DNA of 64,000 nucleotides from Aldehydirespirator sp965116865 (GCA_965116865.1 OZ220727.1:2418001-2482000), one strand, 5' to 3'; shown: positions 15,415 through 25,093, counted from the first letter of the stretch. The notes: generated by a model not told the origin, from the letters alone. A program made the numbers and translations.

Positions 15415-18036
15415 GTCGTAGACAGGGTCGGCCAGAACGGTGGCCGTGCGCCGCTGCCCCAGCAGGTCGAGCTCGAACGTCGATCCGGGCGCCTCAAACT
15501 CCGGGGCCACATACACGAACGCCAGGCTGCGGCCCACGGTATGGCTCCAGGCGCCGCTCGTGGCGATGCCCATGACGTCGCCGGCGGCGTCGAAAGCGGG
15601 CTCGTTGCCCCGCACGTCGTTGTCGGTGGCGTCCACCTCGCAGTACACCAGCACCATCGACAGGGGCTCGGCCTGTTCTTGCCGGGCCACGGTGGCGTCG
15701 CGGCCGATGAAGGGCCGGCTGAGGTCGACGAAACGCTCGAGGCGGGCCTCTACCGGCGTGATCTCGGTAGTGAGCTCCGAGCCCCACGCCTTGTAGCCCT
15801 TCTCGATGCGCATCACGTTCATGGCGTAGCTGCCGAAGTGGACCATGCCGTGCGGCCCGCCCGCGTCCACCACAGCGTCGTACAGCTCGGCCAGCCGGTC
15901 CATGCCGCAGTGCATCTCCCAGCCCAGCTCGCCCACGTACGACACCCGCAGGGCCAGGCACGGCACGCCCGCCACCGTGATCTCGGCCGCGGTCAGCCAC
16001 GGGAACCCCTCGTTGCCGAGGTCGGCGCCGGTGAGCGGCGCCAGCACGTCTCGGGCCCGGGGACCGGTCACGGCCAGCAGGCCGGTGGAGTCGGTGACAT
16101 CCACCACCCTCACGTCTTCGGTGTCAGCGATGTGCTGCACCAGCCAGTCGTGGTCGTGGCTCTGGCCCATGATGGCCGAGGTGAGGTAGAAGCGGTCGGA
16201 CGCCAGGCGGGCGATGGTCATCTCGCACTCGATGCCGCCCTGGACGGTGAGCATGTGGGTCAACCGGATGCCGCCGTCGCGAGCCGGCAGCCGGTTGGCC
16301 GACAGCCGGTCGAGGAACACGCCCGCGTCGGCCCCGGTCACCTCGAAGGAGGCGAAGGCGGTGATGTCGGCGATCCCGACCCGCTCACGCACCCCCCGCA
16401 CCTCCTCGGCCACCGGGTCGAAGGCATTGGAGCGGCGGAACGAGTGCCGCTCGCCGGTCCCGTCAGGCGAGAAGTACTGAGGCCGCTCCCAGCCGTAAAC
16501 CTCCTGCCACTGCGCGCCCAGACGGTCGAGACGGCCATGGATCGGGTCGACCTTCTGGGGCCGCCCCGCGGCCCGGTGCTCACCCGGCAAGCGCACCTGA
16601 TACATCTCGTGGTACTCGTCACGGGCCTTGGTTATGGCGAAAGCCGAACGCGGCCCGGTGTGGTCGCCGAAGCGGCGGGGATCCATGCCCCGGACGTTGA
16701 TCTCGGTCTGGCCGTGGACCATCCACTGGGCCAGGTACTTTCCCGCGCCGGGGCCCTGGGTGATGCCGATGGAGGCGCCGTTGCAGTGCCAGTAGTTGCG
16801 CAGCCCCGGCGCAGGCCCCATCAAGTACCCGGAGTCGGGGGTGTGGGTTATCGGACCGGACACGATCTGCTTGATGCCGGCCTCGGCGAAAGCGGGGATG
16901 CGCATGGCGGTGTGCTCCAGGCACTCCTCGAGCACGTCGACGTTCTCGCCGGTGAGGTGGAAGTCGTGGGCCCAGTCGATGCCCTCCACGCCGTACACCC
17001 TGGAGCCGGACGTCTCGTAGGGGCCGACCAGCAGGCCGTCGATCTCCCGGCGGTAGTAGCACGACGACCGCGGGTCCCGAGTGACCGGCGGCTCGAAGCC
17101 GAGGTCGATCATGGCCTGCAGCGGCTCCGTGACCAGGTACTGGTGGATCACCGACACGATCGGCACGTCCAACCCGACCATGGCCCCGAGCTGCGGCGCG
17201 TAGTGGCCGGCGGCGTTCACGACGTGCTCGCACACGATCCGGTAGCTGTCGCCGACGCCCGAACCCGAACCGACGCCCGAACCCGAACCGACGCCCGAAC
17301 CCGAACCGCCGCCCGAGCCCGAACCCGAACCCACGGAGCCCGAACCGCCGCCCGAGCCCGAACCCGAACCCACGGAGCCCGAACCGCCGCCCGAGCCCGA
17401 GCCCGTACCCGCGTCCACGGAGCCCGCGCCCGAGCCCATGCCGCCTGCGCTCATGCCGCCGGGGGTGGCGACGATCTCCCAGCGCCCGTCGGGCAGCCGG
17501 CACATGCCGGTGACCAGCGTGTGGCGCCTGATGTCGCAGCCCAGGTTGCGGGCGCCTCGGGCCATGGCATTGGTGCAGCTCGACGGGTCGGTCCAGCCGT
17601 CGGCGGGGGTGAAGAACCCGAGCTGTACGTCGCTGAGGTCCTCCAGCAGCGGATGCCGCTCACGAATCTCGGCCGGTGAGATCAGGTGCGACTCCACACC
17701 GATCTGGGTGAGCATCGCATGCACGTAGCGGTGCCAGTCGACCTCTTCGTCGGTGCGGGCCAGCCGGATCGCGCCGCAGCCGTGCCAGCCGGCCGACAGC
17801 CCGGTCTCCTCCTCGATGCGGGGATACAGCGCCACCGCCTCCTGGTGGACCTTGGCCATGTTCAAGTCGCCGATGAAGTTGGGGACCAGACCCGCCGCGT
17901 GCCAGGTCGAGCCCGACGTCAGCTCGCCCTTCTCGAGCAGCACGGTGTCGGTCCAGCCCTCATGGGCCAGGTAGTACAGCAGGCCGACCCCCATCGCCCC
18001 GCCTCCGATGATCACGCACCGCGCCTCTTGTGTCAA
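15388..18036 (-). CDS. Dimethylglycine/sarcosine dehydrogenase-like FAD/GcvT protein with Gly-Ser insertion
   Basis: 882 aa from TTG at 18036, chosen because GGAGGGG precedes it; GTG at 18060 is possible. The N-terminal half is a DAO-type FAD oxidoreductase (VIIGGGAMGVG); STWHAAGL contains the histidine that carries covalent FAD in this family. The C-terminal half is a GcvT folate-binding domain (SYVGELGWEMH). Such enzymes oxidatively demethylate dimethylglycine or sarcosine and pass the C1 unit to tetrahydrofolate. Unusually, residues about 195-262 are a Gly/Ser-only insertion (repeated GSGSGGGSGSV) inside the FAD domain, between two strands that are contiguous in the neighbouring paralogue. 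Substrate is not determined by sequence. Confidence 0.87.
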   Translation of the reverse strand: MTQEARCVIIGGGAMGVGLLYYLAHEGWTDTVLLEKGELTSGSTWHAAGLVPNFIGDLNMAKVHQEAVALYPRIEEETGLSAGWHGCGAIRLARTDEEVDWHRYVHAMLTQIGVESHLISPAEIRERHPLLEDLSDVQLGFFTPADGWTDPSSCTNAMARGARNLGCDIRRHTLVTGMCRLPDGRWEIVATPGGMSAGGMGSGAGSVDAGTGSGSGGGSGSVGSGSGSGGGSGSVGSGSGSGGGSGSGVGSGSGVGSGSGVGDSYRIVCEHVVNAAGHYAPQLGAMVGLDVPIVSVIHQYLVTEPLQAMIDLGFEPPVTRDPRSSCYYRREIDGLLVGPYETSGSRVYGVEGIDWAHDFHLTGENVDVLEECLEHTAMRIPAFAEAGIKQIVSGPITHTPDSGYLMGPAPGLRNYWHCNGASIGITQGPGAGKYLAQWMVHGQTEINVRGMDPRRFGDHTGPRSAFAITKARDEYHEMYQVRLPGEHRAAGRPQKVDPIHGRLDRLGAQWQEVYGWERPQYFSPDGTGERHSFRRSNAFDPVAEEVRGVRERVGIADITAFASFEVTGADAGVFLDRLSANRLPARDGGIRLTHMLTVQGGIECEMTIARLASDRFYLTSAIMGQSHDHDWLVQHIADTEDVRVVDVTDSTGLLAVTGPRARDVLAPLTGADLGNEGFPWLTAAEITVAGVPCLALRVSYVGELGWEMHCGMDRLAELYDAVVDAGGPHGMVHFGSYAMNVMRIEKGYKAWGSELTTEITPVEARLERFVDLSRPFIGRDATVARQEQAEPLSMVLVYCEVDATDNDVRGNEPAFDAAGDVMGIATSGAWSHTVGRSLAFVYVAPEFEAPGSTFELDLLGQRRTATVLADPVYDPANLAPRA
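17251..17452 (-). repeat. In-frame minisatellite coding a Gly-Ser linker
   Basis: About 200 bp of CCCGAACCCGAACC-type units within the dehydrogenase gene. It includes two copies of a 39-bp unit with ACCCACGGAGCCCGAACCGC and three of an 18-bp unit. All lengths are multiples of three, so the frame is kept and a ~65-residue Gly/Ser/Val stretch is produced. Confidence 0.95.
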
Positions 18037-18162
18037 GGCCCCTCCCGAAGGTGTGCGCACCTGCGCCGCGCCTGCAGGCCGCAGAGGGCCGAGTGTAGTT
18101 GCGGCGCGGCACGGGCGGGCGCTGGCCGGGCGCCGGGACTCGCCTCGGCGCCGGACCTCAGG

Positions 18163-18268
18163 GCCGGACCTCGACGAAGCCGGCCGCGCTGAAGTCGCCG
18201 TCGAACGCCCGAGCCTCGACTATCCGCTCGCGCCGCATGATCTCGAAGCTGACAGCAGCGACGTAGGA
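18163..18268 (-). pseudogene. PIN-domain (VapC-like) toxin, C-terminal remnant
   Basis: The minus strand reads YVAAVSFEIMRRERIVEARAF, then DGDFSAAGFVEV and a stop. This matches the end of VapC-type PIN proteins, where a conserved aspartate precedes DF..AGF. The catalytic N-terminal part is absent. Confidence 0.6.
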
Positions 18269-18294
18269 GGACGCACGCTCGTCATGGAGGTATC

Positions 18295-18509
18295 TGGGCG
18301 AACTTCGCCATGGTCAGCCACTCGCCTCACGAGTTCACCCTCGATTTCGCCCGGCTGGACTACAACACCCGCCCATTCAGGGCGTCATCGTGCAGAGGGT
18401 GAATATGTCGCCGCTCTTCGTCAAACAACTCATCGACGCTCTAGCAGCGAATCTGGCCGACTACGCTAGAAGCATGCCAGACGGCATGATCACTGAGGAG
18501 GACCAGTGA
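18295..18509 (+). pseudogene. DUF3467-family protein, frameshifted
   Basis: WANFAMVSHSPHEFTLDFAR in one frame continues as GVIVQRVNMSPLFVKQLIDA and LAANLADYARSMPDGM in the next, split at about 18383 by an indel. This is the conserved order of the short DUF3467 family (N-F-V-S-H-T-P-E-F then RVVMSP..AKRL...NL..YE). No proper start is in frame. The stop at 18507-18509 overlaps the start of the next small gene. Confidence 0.65.
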
Positions 18510-18652
18510 CCAACCCCGATAACCCCATCGAAATCCGGGAGACGGAGATCGTCATGCATCCCGATAAGCGCCCGGTGCAAGCGCGCGCCCTCATCGAATG
18601 GGTAAACCCGGCTCCCCCTCCCGGAGAGTCCATGCCCCTATCGCCAGCGTGA
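18506..18652 (+). CDS. Small unknown protein downstream of DUF3467
   Basis: A 48-aa frame from GTG at 18506, overlapping the DUF3467 stop (GTGA) and itself ending in a GTGA overlap with the next ORF. Such tight coupling on both sides argues that this is a remnant of a real mini-operon. It begins MTNPDNPIEIRETEIVMHPD; I recognise no family. Confidence 0.4.
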   Translation: MTNPDNPIEIRETEIVMHPDKRPVQARALIEWVNPAPPPGESMPLSPA

Positions 18653-18804
18653 CAGACCCCGAGCCTAAGCCCGATCCGGCCGATGAGCCGGTGGTGGACT
18701 GGGAGGATTTCGAGCGGACCTCGGCCCTTCTCATCAAGGATCAGCGGCCCCCCGAGGAGCAGCCGGTGAGTTCTCGCCAGGAGAGGCGCCGCCCCTCCAT
18801 CTGA
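18649..18804 (+). CDS. Small acidic unknown protein with IS-derived C-terminus
   Basis: A 51-aa frame starting with GTG at 18649, coupled to the preceding ORF. The body is acidic (DPADEPVVDWEDFE), but the last ~12 residues are encoded by antisense IS1595 sequence. The original 3' end was therefore probably replaced when the IS1595 element landed here. Function is unknown. Confidence 0.35.
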   Translation: MTDPEPKPDPADEPVVDWEDFERTSALLIKDQRPPEEQPVSSRQERRRPSI

Positions 18805-19036
18805 CCCGCGGCTTCGCTCATCCGGTCCAGGACGTGCCGCCCTCGCCGGTTGTAGCGGAACGAATGCTCGACGACGTACCGGTCGAGATGCTCACGGCTC
18901 CGCAATGCGGACACTCCGGGCCGTCGGGCCAGCGGCGAGACTCGAACCAGCGCTCCGCCGCGGCGTCATCGGGGAACCGGCGGAAGAACTCCCCCAACGG
19001 CATCCCCGTGCGAACGATCTCATGGGCTCTACTCAT
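18765..19036 (-). pseudogene. IS1595-family transposase, internally deleted
   Basis: The N-terminus is a classic IS1595 start: GEFFRRFPDDAAAERWFESR followed by a zinc-ribbon half (CPHCGA). It then jumps, with a frame change near 18897, to the C-terminal block REHLDRYVVEHSFRYNRRGR and RLSWRELTG. The whole DDE catalytic core is missing, so only the two ends survive, resembling a non-autonomous derivative. Confidence 0.75.
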
Positions 19037-19168
19037 GCCCCCCATCTTCGCGCGGGGGGATGACATCGAAATCTGCTGCCTGACCTCCGAGGCGGCTAGT
19101 CACGGTAGTAGTTGCCATGCGGAATATACATCACGGGTGCGGGCTCGACATGCCGGGCGGGCCCGCAG

Positions 19169-21628
19169 CTACGGGCCGTCGGACAGGCGGACCCTCTGGT
19201 TGCGGGGGTCGTAGAAGCTGCGGATCGACGGAGTGGCCGGCACCAGCACGCCGCCGATGTCGACCTCGAAGCGGCCCGAATCGAGCCAGTCCCGGACCAC
19301 GCCCTCCTCGCCGGAGCGGCGCAGATAGCCCATCGCCAGGCAGCGGTCCTCCACATAGCTCCACATCGACGACGTGGTGCTGCCCACCGGCTCGCCGTCG
19401 CGCAGGATCGGATCGTCGTGGTAGCACAGCAGCTCTGGGTGCTCCAGGCGGAACTGGATCAGCCGCTTGTTGCGGGGCCGCTCCCGCTGGTTCTCCAGCG
19501 CCGTCCGGCCGATCCAAGGATTCGGCTTGCCCCAGCCGACCGTGAAGCCCAGCCCGGCCTCTATCGGGGTGTCCTCGTCGGTGATGTCGTGGCCCCAGTG
19601 GCGGTAGCCCGACTCCAGCCGCAGCGTGTTCATGGCGTGATAGCCGGCCAGGGCCAGGCCGTGAGGCTCGCCCGCCTCCATCAGCGCGTCGTACAGTTCC
19701 ACCGCACGCTGGTTGGGCAGGTACAGCTCCCAGCCGAGCTCGCCCACATAGCTCATCCGCAGCGCCAGCACGTCGATGCCGGCCACGTCGATCCGCTGCG
19801 ACGTGCCGAACGGGAAGTCGGTGTTGGTGAGCGACGCGCCGGTCAGCGGAGCCAGCACGAAACGGGCCCTGGGGCCCATCAGCCCGATCATGGCCCAATG
19901 CTCGGTGATGTCGGCGATCTCCACGTCACGGCCGCGGCACGCTCGGCGCAGACGGGCCCAGTCGCGGGTCTGGGACGCGGCCGCGGTCACCACCAGGAAA
20001 CGGTCCAGGCCCAGACGGGTCACGGTCAGGTCGGCCTCGATGCCGCCCCGATCGTTGCACCACTGCGTGTACACAGCCCTGCCCAGCGGCACGTCGATGC
20101 GGGCTGTGCTCAACCCGTCGAGCACAGCCAGCGAGTCGGGGCCGTCCACCGTGAACTTCGCGAACGACGCCTGGTCGAACAGCGCCACCCGCTCCCGCAC
20201 CGCCCGGCACTCCTCGCCGGCGTTGGTCCACCAGTTCTGCCTGCCGTAGCTGTAGACGTACTCACGGGCCTGGCCGTCGAAGGCGTACCAGTTGGGCCGC
20301 TCCCAGCCCGCGGTTTCGCCCCACACCGCCCCCGCCGCGTCGAGGCGGTCGTGCAGCGGCGACACCCGCCGGCCCCGGGCGCTCTCGTACTGGTAGAACG
20401 GCCAGTGCATCGCGTACAGCAGCCCCAGACTCTCGGGGATGCGCTCCGACAGGTACGCCGGGTCGGCCTGGAATCCGAACGCCCGGCGGATGTCGACCGA
20501 CGACAGGTCCATCGGCGGGTGGCGGTCGGCGATCCAGTCGGCGAGCGCCCATCCCGCCCCGCCCGCGGACTGGATGCCCACCGAATTGAACCCGGCCGCC
20601 ACGAAGCAGCCGTCCACCTCGGGCGCCTCGCCCAGGTAGTACACGCCGTCGGGGGTGAACGCCTCCGGGCCGTTGAGGAACAGCTGGATGCCGCACTCGC
20701 CCAGCGCCGGCACCCGGTGGACGGACCGCTCGAAGACCGGCCCTATGTGGTTCCAGTCCTCGCCCAGGGTGCCGAACGAGAAGTCGCGGGGGATGCCGTC
20801 GAGGTTCCACACCTTGCCCCGCGGCTCGAAGAAGCCGGCCATCAACTTGCCGGTCTCCTCCTTGAAGTACGTGTAGTTGCCGGGGTCGCGCAGCACCGGC
20901 GTGTCGGGATCCAGGCCGAGCGGCTCCGACACGACATAGAAGTGCTCGCAGGCCTGCAGCGGCACGTTCACCCCGATCTGCGCCGCGAGCCGGCGGGTCC
21001 AGATGCCGGTGGCCAGCACCACCGTCTCGGTCTCGACGCTGCCCTGCTCGGTGTCGACGCCGACGACAGCGTCGCCGCGGGTGCGCAGCCCGGTCACCGC
21101 CACATCCTCGACGATGCGCACCCCTCGGCTGCGGGCCCCTTTCGCCAGCGCCATCGTGGTGTCCACCGGGGAGGTGTGGCCGTCGCCGGGGATGTACAGC
21201 GCGCCCACCAGGTCGTCGGTGCGGACCAGCGGCCAGCGCTCCCGCAGCTCGTCCATGCCGATCTCGCGGGTCTCGACCCCCAGCAGCGTCGCCATGGCCG
21301 CGCCCCGCCTGATCTCCTCCCAGCGGTCGGCGTCGGACGCCACCGACACCGACCCGGGCGTGCGGCAGCCGGTGGCCTGGCCGGTCTCGTCCTCCAAAGC
21401 CTCGTAGAGCCGCGCCGAGTAGGTGGCCAGCCTGGTGAGGCTGAACGTCGACTTGAGCTGGGCGACCAGCCCGGCCGCATGCCAGGTGGTGCCGCCGGTG
21501 AGCTTGTTCTGCTCCAGCACCACCACGTCGGTGATACCCCGGCGGGCCAAATGGTAGGCCACGCTGCAGCCGACGATGCCCCCGCCGACGACCACCACCT
21601 GGGCCCGTTCGGGCAGCGGTTGGACCAT
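19169..21628 (-). CDS. Dimethylglycine/sarcosine dehydrogenase-like FAD/GcvT protein
   Basis: 819 aa, paralogous to the gene at 15388 but without the Gly-Ser insertion. Rossmann GGGIVGCSVAYHLA lies at residues 15-28; TTWHAAGLV carries the histidine used for covalent FAD; the GcvT domain occupies roughly residues 430-800 (MSYVGELGWELYL). It is expected to oxidise an N-methylated glycine and deliver formaldehyde-level carbon to tetrahydrofolate. The ATG is preceded by GGAGGGGA. It is divergent from the glutamine synthetase-like gene, sharing a 245-bp regulatory region. Confidence 0.88.
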   Translation of the reverse strand: MVQPLPERAQVVVVGGGIVGCSVAYHLARRGITDVVVLEQNKLTGGTTWHAAGLVAQLKSTFSLTRLATYSARLYEALEDETGQATGCRTPGSVSVASDADRWEEIRRGAAMATLLGVETREIGMDELRERWPLVRTDDLVGALYIPGDGHTSPVDTTMALAKGARSRGVRIVEDVAVTGLRTRGDAVVGVDTEQGSVETETVVLATGIWTRRLAAQIGVNVPLQACEHFYVVSEPLGLDPDTPVLRDPGNYTYFKEETGKLMAGFFEPRGKVWNLDGIPRDFSFGTLGEDWNHIGPVFERSVHRVPALGECGIQLFLNGPEAFTPDGVYYLGEAPEVDGCFVAAGFNSVGIQSAGGAGWALADWIADRHPPMDLSSVDIRRAFGFQADPAYLSERIPESLGLLYAMHWPFYQYESARGRRVSPLHDRLDAAGAVWGETAGWERPNWYAFDGQAREYVYSYGRQNWWTNAGEECRAVRERVALFDQASFAKFTVDGPDSLAVLDGLSTARIDVPLGRAVYTQWCNDRGGIEADLTVTRLGLDRFLVVTAAASQTRDWARLRRACRGRDVEIADITEHWAMIGLMGPRARFVLAPLTGASLTNTDFPFGTSQRIDVAGIDVLALRMSYVGELGWELYLPNQRAVELYDALMEAGEPHGLALAGYHAMNTLRLESGYRHWGHDITDEDTPIEAGLGFTVGWGKPNPWIGRTALENQRERPRNKRLIQFRLEHPELLCYHDDPILRDGEPVGSTTSSMWSYVEDRCLAMGYLRRSGEEGVVRDWLDSGRFEVDIGGVLVPATPSIRSFYDPRNQRVRLSDGP

Positions 21629-21652
21629 CGAACTCCCCTCCGCCGTCGCGGG

Positions 21653-21745
21653 CCGGCCAGTCTACGCCCCGGCCAGTCTACGCCGTCGGCCAAGCGGACC
21701 AGTCGGTGCCGACGCCGGCCCGGGCAGGCCAGTCTACGCCGTCGG
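21653..21745. repeat. GGCCAGTCTACGCC motif repeated in a divergent promoter region
   Basis: Three copies of GGCCAGTCTACGCC (near 21655, 21669 and 21726), two of them extended by GTCGGCC. They lie between the divergent dehydrogenase and glutamine-synthetase genes. They could be binding sites for a shared regulator or simply another local duplication. Confidence 0.6.
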
Positions 21746-21872
21746 CCGACGCCGGCGCCGGTACACTGGGCCAGATCGCGTCACGCAGCCCCCGATTCCC
21801 AGATGAACGGATCGTTGGCTACTCTCGGCGGTTGCGACGCAGCCAACACCGGCACTACAGCAGGGAAGCCAC

Positions 21873-23240
21873 ATGAGCGCGTTCGACGAGATCCGGGGCC
21901 GGGCCGAGGCCGACGGCGTGGAGTTCATCTACGCCATGTTCGTGGAGATGCACGGCAAGCCGTGCGCCAAGCTCGTGCCCGTCGGCGCCCTCGAGGGACT
22001 GATGGCCGACGGCGCAGGGTTCGCAGGGTTCGCGGCCGGGCCCATGGGCCAGGACCCCTCCAGCCCCGACATCCTGGCGCTGCCCGACCCGGCGACGTAC
22101 ACACAGCTGCCGTGGCAGCCCAACGTGGCCGCCATGCAGTGCGACCCCACCGTGGACGGCGAACTGTGGCCGTACGCCCCCAGGGTGATCCTGCGCCGGG
22201 CGCTGGCGGCGGCCGCCGAACGCGACCTCGTGCTCAAATGCGGCGTGGAGGCCGAGTACTCGCTGGTGGTGCGCAACGACGACGGCACCATCTCGGTGGC
22301 CGACGACCGCGACGACATGCCGCTGCCCTGCTACGACGCCAGGGGACTCACCCGGATGCTGCCCCACCTCACCGCGGTGTCCAAGAACCTCGACGCCATG
22401 GGCTGGGGCAACTACGCCAACGACCACGAGGACGCCAACGGCCAGTACGAACAGAACTGGCGGTACTCCGACGCCCTCACCACCGCCGACCGGCTCATCC
22501 TGTTCCGGCTGATGATGCACACCCTGGCCCAGCGCGACGGCCGCTACGCCACGTTCATGCCCAAACCGTTCGCCGACAAGACCGGCAACGGACTGCACAT
22601 CCACCTCAGCCTGTGGACGGCCGACACCGACGAGCCGCTGTTCGTCGGCGGCGGCGCCGGCGGGCCCGACACCAAAGGACTCGGCCTGAGCGACACGGCC
22701 TACAAGTTCGTGGGCGGAGTCATCGACCACGCCCCGGCGCTGGTGGCGGTGCTGTGCCCCATCGTGAACTCCTACAAGCGCATGGGGGTGGGCGCCCCCA
22801 CCTCGGGAGCCACCTGGGCGCCGGCCTACGCCGTGTACGGGGGCAACAACCGCACCCAGATGATCCGGGTGCCCGAACCCGACCGCATCGAGATCCGCCT
22901 CGGCGACGGCGCCGCCAACCCGTACCTCATGTTCGCTGCCACGCTGGCCTGCGGCCTCGACGGCATCGACCGCGGCCTCGACCCCGGCGAACCCAACACC
23001 GACAACCTGTACACCCTGTCAGCCGAGGAGATCGCGGCCAAAGGCATCGAGGCCCTGCCGCCCACGCTGCTGCACGCCGCCGACCGGCTCGCCGCCAACG
23101 ACGTGATCGCCCAGGGCTTGGGCGACACCGCCGACGGCCCCTACCGCGACTACTACGTGAAAGTCAAACGCCAGGAGTTCCTCGACCACCACCACGTCGT
23201 CACCGCCGGAGAGGTCGACCAATATCTCACCCTGTTCTGA
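21873..23240 (+). CDS. Type III glutamine synthetase-like ligase (possible gamma-glutamylmethylamide synthetase)
   Basis: 455 aa of the GlnT/GlnA3 class. The beta-Grasp part is followed by a catalytic core with the metal ligands in GVEAEYS, NGLHIHLSLW and RIEIRLGDGAANPY, and with AAGPMGQDPSSPD near the nucleotide side. This class includes ammonia ligases and the methylamine ligase (GMAS) that makes gamma-glutamylmethylamide. The neighbourhood of methylated-amine genes and the MgsC-like gene at 62.5 kb make the methylamine role plausible, but sequence alone does not separate the two. It is divergent from the dehydrogenase gene. Confidence 0.85.
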   Translation: MSAFDEIRGRAEADGVEFIYAMFVEMHGKPCAKLVPVGALEGLMADGAGFAGFAAGPMGQDPSSPDILALPDPATYTQLPWQPNVAAMQCDPTVDGELWPYAPRVILRRALAAAAERDLVLKCGVEAEYSLVVRNDDGTISVADDRDDMPLPCYDARGLTRMLPHLTAVSKNLDAMGWGNYANDHEDANGQYEQNWRYSDALTTADRLILFRLMMHTLAQRDGRYATFMPKPFADKTGNGLHIHLSLWTADTDEPLFVGGGAGGPDTKGLGLSDTAYKFVGGVIDHAPALVAVLCPIVNSYKRMGVGAPTSGATWAPAYAVYGGNNRTQMIRVPEPDRIEIRLGDGAANPYLMFAATLACGLDGIDRGLDPGEPNTDNLYTLSAEEIAAKGIEALPPTLLHAADRLAANDVIAQGLGDTADGPYRDYYVKVKRQEFLDHHHVVTAGEVDQYLTLF

Positions 23241-23369
23241 CGGGCGTCCCGCCGGCGGGCATCCCGGCCGGCTCCGCCCGCGCGACAGACCGACCAACAC
23301 CCCGCCCCGTACTTGCGGGAGCGCCTGAAAGCCCGGGCCTCGCCGACGAGGTCGCCGATGCGGTCAGGG

Positions 23370-23575
23370 GCCCCGTACACGCAGGACCGCAGGATCTCGC
23401 GGACCGCAGCCTCGACTTCATGGGCAACGGCCCCCGTACACGCAGGACCGCAGGATCTCGCGGACCGCAGCCTCGACTTCATGGGCAACGGCCCCCGTAC
23501 ACGCAGGACCGCAGGATCTCGCGGACCGCAGCCTCGACTTCATGGGCAACGGCCCCCGTACACGCAGGACCGCAG
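23370..23575 (+). repeat. 61-bp tandem array, 3.3 copies
   Basis: The unit GGCCCCCGTACACGCAGGAC... repeats with GTACAC at 23375, 23436, 23497 and 23558, nearly identical each time. It occupies the gap between the glutamine synthetase-like and thioesterase genes and ends 29 bases before the thioesterase ATG. Confidence 0.95.
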
Positions 23576-23603
23576 GTGTCGCGGCTTCGTAGACTCGCTG
23601 CCC

Positions 23604-24086
23604 ATGGCTGACAGCGCGCCGCTGCGCATCTGGCGAGGCGCCGTCCTCGACGAGTGGATCGACTACAACGGCCACATGAGCGAGGGCTACTACGGCGTGG
23701 TGTTCGGCCTGGCCAGCGACGAGTACCTGGCCCGCATGGGGTTCGACGAGCAGTACCGGGCCGACACCGGCGGATCGTTCTACACGGTGGAGACCCACAC
23801 CACCTTCATCGACGAGCTCGCCCCGGCCACCCCGCTGACCGTGGACACGGTCGTGGCCGGGGCCGACCCCAAGCGGGTACACCTCTTCCACGAGCTGCGC
23901 CGCGCCGACGACCGGGGCCTCGCCGCCACCCAGGAGTCGATGATGCTCCACGTCGACACCAGAATCGACCGGGCAGCCCCCATGGCCGCCACGCTGTACG
24001 CCGTCCTGCGAGCCGACGCCGACGCCCATGCCGGCCTGCTCGATGCCGGCGCCACCGGTCGAGCCATCCGAGCCGTCGGCGCCTGA
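23604..24086 (+). CDS. Hot-dog thioesterase (betainyl-CoA thioesterase-like)
   Basis: 160 aa. The N-terminal signature DEWIDYNGHMSEGYYGVVF is the hot-dog fold entry with the family NGHM motif; the central YTVETHTTFIDELA and HLFHELRR strands are typical. The closest described function for this subtype is hydrolysis of betainyl-CoA in carnitine breakdown, releasing glycine betaine; that assignment rests on motif resemblance and on the neighbouring betaine-type genes. The last 8 codons and the stop lie in the first unit of a 91-bp duplication. Confidence 0.78.
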   Translation: MADSAPLRIWRGAVLDEWIDYNGHMSEGYYGVVFGLASDEYLARMGFDEQYRADTGGSFYTVETHTTFIDELAPATPLTVDTVVAGADPKRVHLFHELRRADDRGLAATQESMMLHVDTRIDRAAPMAATLYAVLRADADAHAGLLDAGATGRAIRAVGA

Positions 24087-24245
24087 GCGGGCTGTGCTTC
24101 GCCGTCAGGCAAGCTTCTGCCGTAGCCTGCCAGATTCGCAGCGAGTGCGTCGACCCATCCGAGCCGTCGGCGCCTGAGCGGGCTGTGCTTCGCCGTCAGG
24201 CAAGCTTCTGCCGTAGCCTGCCAGATTCGCAGCGAGTGCGTCGAC
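24064..24245 (+). repeat. 91-bp direct duplication overlapping the thioesterase stop
   Basis: Two perfect adjacent copies, 24064-24154 and 24155-24245. The unit begins with the last codons of the thioesterase gene. On the minus strand each copy also encodes VDALAANLAGYGRSLPDGEA, resembling the C-terminal helix of the DUF3467 fragment at 18.4 kb. Confidence 0.95.
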
Positions 24246-24308
24246 GAGGCCTCGCCGTTGCGGGGCCGCGCCGACCGTCGCCTGCTCGGCCGCAATAGCA
24301 TGCCATCC

Positions 24309-25093
<785 letters not shown>

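Noticed and set aside
14689..23611. Plus-strand ORFs of about 1000 and 1500 codons opposite the FAD/GcvT genes
   Set aside because: They are antisense shadows of dehydrogenase and methyltransferase genes whose own frames carry clear family motifs.
24064..24245. Attachment site or transposon end
   Set aside because: The two 91-bp copies are directly adjacent and contain the thioesterase stop; no integrase or inverted repeats are present, so simple tandem duplication explains them.
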